Assembly: GCA_013398175.1 (NCBI GenBank) | Contig: VZRZ01006168.1 | Span: forward strand, 276,072-340,071 | Length of the DNA stretch: 64,000 nt | Source: Climacteris rufus | Taxonomy: Eukaryota > Chordata > Aves > Passeriformes > Climacteridae | Direction: 5' to 3' | Part shown: positions 59,835 to 64,000 of the stretch, in pieces | Layout: each line of letters begins with the position of its first letter | Position numbering within the stretch: the first letter of the stretch is position 1 | The notes under the pieces: generated by a model | Told to the model about the DNA's origin: nothing | The model's database searches: none | What the model saw: the letters and a program-made list of their open reading frames with translations, nothing else | Made by a program: the position numbers and the translations under genes

Positions 59835-61516
59835 AAGCCTACAGAGGGATTACCGGCTGAAGGAGTTGACCCATGTTATTGTTAAGCCACTTTCAATCAT
59901 CTTTGAGAAGTCACAGAGAACAGAAGAGATGCCTGAGAACTGGAAGAAAGACAATGTCACTCCAGTCTTCAAAAAGCATGAACAGAAGGACCTAAGGAAT
60001 CACAGGTTAGCCAGCCTCACCTAAATCCCTGGAAAGGTGATGGAACAGCTCATTTTGTATGTTCTTTCTACACATGCGGAGAAGAAAGAATGTTATTGGG
60101 ATAGTCAGCGTGGACTCACTAAGTCACAGCATGACTGGCTGGGTAGATGAGGGGAGACCACAGGATGTTGTCTTCAGCAAAGCTTTTGACACTTTCTCCA
60201 ATAAGATCCTCACATAAGGTCAGGTGTGGATTAGATGAGTGGACAGTGAGGTAGATTGAGAATTGGGAATGTCAGAGCTCAGAGGGTTGCAGTCAGTGGT
60301 GCAGTCTAGTTAGAGGCATGTAGCCAGTGGCATTACCCAGGGTCAATACTGGGGAACAGAGAGCACCTGTAGCAAGTTTGCTGTAGATAGAAAACTGTGA
60401 GGAGTGCCTAATACACCTGAAGGCTGTACTGCCATTCAGCCAGAACTGGATAATCTAGAGAGTCAGTTGAAAAAGAACATAAAGAAGTTCAATGAGAGCA
60501 AGTGAAGGGTCCTGCACACATGGAGGAATAACCCCAGGCACCAGTACAGAGTGGGGGCTGACCTGCTAGAAAGCAGCCCTAGGGACAGTGAGATGTACAT
60601 GAGCAGTGTGTCCCTGTGGCCAGGAGGGCCAGTGGTATCCTGGGCTGCATTAGGAAAAGTGTGGCCAACAGGTCAAGGGAGATGATCCTGCCCCTGTACT
60701 CTGCCCTGGCAAGGACACATTTAGAGTGCTATGTCCAGTTCTAGACTCCACAATGCAAGAAAGGCAAGAGACCACTAAAAAGAGTACAGTGAAGGGCTAT
60801 CAAGATGATTAGGGAACTGGTTCATCTCTGTTATGAGGAAGGGCTGAGGGAGTTGTATAGCCCAGAGAAGAGATGATTGAGGGGCAATCTTATAAATGCA
60901 CACCAACATCTCTGGGGTGGGCATCAGGAGAATGGAACCAGACTCTTTTCAGTGGTGCCCAACAACAGGACAGGGGACAACAGGTACAAATTTAAAACCA
61001 GAAATTTCTGTCTGAATATAAGGAAAAACTGATTTCCTTTGGGGGTGAAAAAGTGTTGCCCTGACTTCTGCAGTTCTGGATGTTATCATTCTTTTGTAAC
61101 TAGCTCTCAGACATTCTTTGTAAACATAGTCATGGTATTATAACAGTATCTTTTTATTTACATTCCTTTCTCCTGGGCACAGAAGTTTGATGGACATTTC
61201 CTTTGACCAGTGTGATTGAGGGGAGGCCCTTTGTCTCCTCCAATACACAGTGGCTTATGAGACACATATAAAATAAAGGTGGACTGGGGAAGCCCAGAGT
61301 TTTGTTCCTTGATCTCAACAGGTGTTTGTCTCCTTCTTTCGTGTCATTACTGCGACAAAAAAGCACTGGAACAGCCTGTCCAGAGACATTGTGTGGCCTC
61401 CTTCTCTGGAGATACTCAAAACCTGCTTGGGAAAAGATCCTTCTTTAGCAGGAGGGACTGGACTAAATGATTGCCAGAGGTCCATTTCAACCCCAAATAT
61501 TGTGTGATCCTGTAAT
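59835..61516 (+). mobile_element. CR1 LINE with ORF2 remnants and 3' end (plus strand), split by an LTR
   Basis: Sense CR1 runs from about 59835 with an ORF2 stretch (AACTGGAAGAAAGACAATGT near 59939, AAAGGTGATGGAACAGCTCA near 60034, TTCAGCAAAGCTTTTGACAC near 60173). It continues through GCTGGGCAG-less, deleted middle parts to TTTTCAGTGGTGCCCAACAA near 60946. After the LTR it resumes at 61364 with CACTGGAACAGCCTGTCCAG and ends in ATTGTGTGATCCTGTAATTC near 61516. Internal deletions, stops and a disrupted FADD region near 60377 make it non-functional. Removing the LTR and one duplication restores a continuous CR1 order across the site. Confidence 0.93.
61054..61357 (+). mobile_element. 304-bp solo LTR, copy B, with perfect 6-bp target duplication
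   Basis: Same family and orientation as the LTR at 8703-9004: it starts TGTTGCCCTGA and ends TTACTGCGACA. The exact duplication AAAAAG flanks it (61048-61053 and 61358-61363). TATAAAA (61267-61273) again overlaps AATAAA (61272-61277). By eye it differs from copy A at roughly one base in ten, most in the short GC-rich stretch after the TATA box, so the two insertions are not recent tandem copies of each other. It lies inside a plus-strand CR1. Confidence 0.93.
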
Positions 61517-63956
61517 TCATTCCCTGGAGAGAAGGTACCTCAGGTAAATCTGGCCTGCTCATATGCAAAACCTTAAAATCTGGATATTTCTACAAAAACC
61601 TATTAGATTAAATAAAAACTAAGTTTTTCAGAAAAATTCTGTGAAATTTTCATTTGAGTTGTGAAAATGACCACTGCGTAATTGTTAATAATGACGTTAT
61701 TAATGCAGATGTCAACACATGTACTTTGGAAAATGAGCCTATACCAGAATTTACTCAATTGTATATAATTAGCAGTAGAAATTACATGCTTGTTTATACT
61801 GAAAAAGAAGCTCAATTAGTAGCAGAGTCAACAGAGAGTCTCCTTACATTACAGTGATTTTTTTTTTATTTTTTGCTGCTTCTTTTCTTCTAATAAAGGT
61901 TAGCATACATAGACTTTTTTTAAACTTTCACGTACTCAGTCAAGCTTTCCAGGTGCACTTGTTATTTTGTATCCACTGTCTTCTGTTCTTCTGTCTACAC
62001 ATTACCCAGAAAAAATGTCAAATTCTTCATGTATAGAGCTCAACATTCTGTGTTAAGTGTCAAAAAGAGAAAAGAGTATTTCTAACAATATTATTAACAA
62101 TGTTCTAAGTATAGGGCATACTTACTACCACCATTCTCTTTGACACAAAATGTTTCTTTTAATGGAAAAGTGCAGAGGAAAAGTTCATGAGAGGCTCCCT
62201 CAGGTGTCTCTTGACATTTCATGGAGTCAGAGGAAGGTTTTGCCATGTAACAAATATGTAGCTGGTGGGACAGTTTCAGTTTTGCATAAGAACACTGTGA
62301 CCTCCCTCAGGTGTGTTCTTCATCTATGTGCAAGTTGCACAGACTGTAGCTACAATTAATTTTACTGTATGGACACTGATTCAGTAGCACAGCTTTGATC
62401 TATTTATAACAGTTTGCCTAGCCAGTGGCCATGTTAAGTTGTTAAGTCACAAAAATGTAATTAGCCACTGTTATGCTACATAGCATAAATATTCAGCTAT
62501 TGGTGCTATTAATTTATTCAAAACCCAAGTTCATTTTATTCCAGAGTGATCATGGACACAGCTTCACAAAACACAGAGACTAGGACTTCAAGCATATACC
62601 CTAAAGCACTAACTCGTAGTCTCTGAGGTTCTTAGAAACTCTTTAAGTAGATGTAAAACCAAGGTGAAAATTCATCAGCTGAGATGAACTCTCTTGTTAA
62701 CTAACAGCTATTATGCATGGCACTCTGAGACTCATTCTCTAATGTGCTACTGTACATAAAATAAAGGCTGATTGAGTGATTGACAGATAACAAGGCTAAG
62801 CTCAAGTAGACAAAAGTTTTCCCTGAAGAAGTTTGAAAGTGTTTAATGCTTTGTATTCATGTCAAGAAATTCTAAAATAGGAAAAATTGTAACTTTTGTG
62901 AGGAAAGGAAAAAAAGGAACCAAACTTTGTATTCACAAAAATATTATAACCTTTAATGCAAAAATATTACAATTTCTGTATGTTCTAAACAATCAGTTCT
63001 AAACAAAAAAAAAATAGGCAGATATCTCAGATATATAAAAATGGATGGATGTCTGCAAGACAAATAATTGACTCCTATAGCTTAAACCTTATAGGCTCTA
63101 GGTAATTTCTAAGAAATGCATGCATAGGAATTTGGGAGAAGAATTGAAACTAAAGCCATAAAATCAACACAGAGCAGCTAAGAAAAGCAATTGACTTTTC
63201 TGTGAGAAATCATTAATGTCTTGCTAATTTCAATATTTCATACACGAGCAGGAAAGCATAAAGTCTTTCTTCCTACTGATAAACATAAATCATGGCAAGC
63301 AGTTTGCTGGAAAAAAAAATAGGGGAAAAAGAAGAATTTTCTGAAGAAAATTTCTGGAATATTTTGAAAATACTTTACCTTGTGTCGTACAAATTGAACT
63401 CATCATTTCTGTCCTAGGTAAAAGGATATAATATTTGAAATTGAATTAGGCATGTGACTGCATACATCTTATGAATCACAAGAAGCTGAGGTATTATTGT
63501 AACTACAAAAGCAGATGAAAAGTCCAATAAAATTTAATTACAGAGGAATTAAAATACCAAGATAAGAAAATGTTCAGGAGTCAATAAAAACTGGAGAGAT
63601 GAAAACAGATAGAAATCAAATCTGATGATTATTATGGCACCTGACATGTAAGTACTCATTACTTATGATAAGTGCACTTATTCATGGTGGAATAATTGTT
63701 ACTCTAGTGTTAGTCCATTAATTTTCTATTGACCTCAAGTTCATCAGTGTTTAAATATAACTTTTCTGCTGTGGGTTTAATCTTCTCATATACTAGACCA
63801 TTTTGAGTCAAAGTGCAGTGCAGTGATGTTGTTCAAAGGTGGTAGAAACTGTTCTTTTTTAGTGTGTGTATCTACAGTTTTCTGTCCACAACCTGAGACT
63901 TAAACCACAAATTAAAAAAAAAAAAATTAAAAATAAATAGAGCTTTTGTAGACTGC
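61517..63956. other. AT-rich sequence without a recognisable gene
   Basis: No gene or mobile element was recognised. Frames at 61654-61857 (plus) and 62150-62359 (plus) have no domain features. Confidence 0.5.
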
Positions 63957-64000
63957 AATCCTTTTGTGGTGCCTCTGCGCGTGGCTTGCGACCGGGCCCG
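63957..64000. other. Abrupt GC-rich edge, cut by the window end
   Basis: After AT-rich DNA the last 35-40 bases become GC- and CpG-rich (GCCTCTGCGCGTGGCTTGCG and on). It begins near a TGTGG, which would suit an LTR start, but too little is visible to identify it. Confidence 0.4.

Overview
This window looks like AT-rich intergenic or intronic DNA from a bird, more likely a songbird than a galliform. The main evidence is the interspersed repeats. At least eight fragments of CR1 LINEs, the dominant avian retrotransposon, are recognisable, including several 3' tails of the usual CR1 form. There are also about ten solitary or broken long terminal repeats (LTRs) of endogenous retroviruses, from several families. 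No bacterial or viral gene organisation is present, and I recognise no cellular protein-coding exon, tRNA, rRNA or CRISPR array. Most open reading frames lie in CR1, in GC-rich LTRs or in simple repeats.

Layout. 0-5 kb is AT-rich with two CR1 fragments (600-765 plus; 3035-3255 minus, old). 4956-6092 is a long GC-rich LTR. 6.1-8.6 kb is empty. 8703-9004 is a 302-bp LTR with a perfect 6-bp target duplication, set in a short CR1 piece. 9-17.9 kb is empty apart from a TAC/GTA inverted microsatellite at 10.9 kb and a GC-rich patch at 15.7-16.0 kb. 17916-18945 is a minus-strand CR1 split by a 579-bp LTR with a perfect 6-bp duplication. 19-29.3 kb is nearly featureless. 29294-29897 is a probable LTR with TATA box and poly(A) signal. 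31.3 kb holds the 3' end of another LTR and 33 kb an old CR1. 35664-36345 is a CpG-rich minus-strand LTR with CCAAT and CRE-like sites. 37.1-37.7 kb is a decayed CR1, 38575-38628 is an assembly gap in poly(T), and 40.9 kb is an antisense scrap of the 5-kb LTR family. 41881-43185 is a CR1 split by an 825-bp LTR. 47.2-47.9 kb is another minus-strand LTR, 49113-49661 an ERVL-type LTR, and 49849-49990 a compound purine-rich satellite. 56677-56981 is a 305-bp LTR with a perfect 6-bp duplication. 57880-58835 is a minus CR1 with reverse transcriptase remnants. 59835-61516 is a plus CR1 split by a second copy of the 302-bp LTR. The final 40 bases turn abruptly GC-rich.

How the parts relate: nothing here forms a pathway or operon. 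The window records successive insertions, with LTRs landing inside older CR1s at least three times clearly and a fourth time probably. No internal retroviral genes remain beside any LTR, so all appear to be recombination-derived solo LTRs or fragments. I did not find a novel biological system. The points most worth checking are the 302-bp LTR family with overlapping TATA and AATAAA signals, the nested insertions, and the CpG-rich LTR at 36 kb as a possible promoter.
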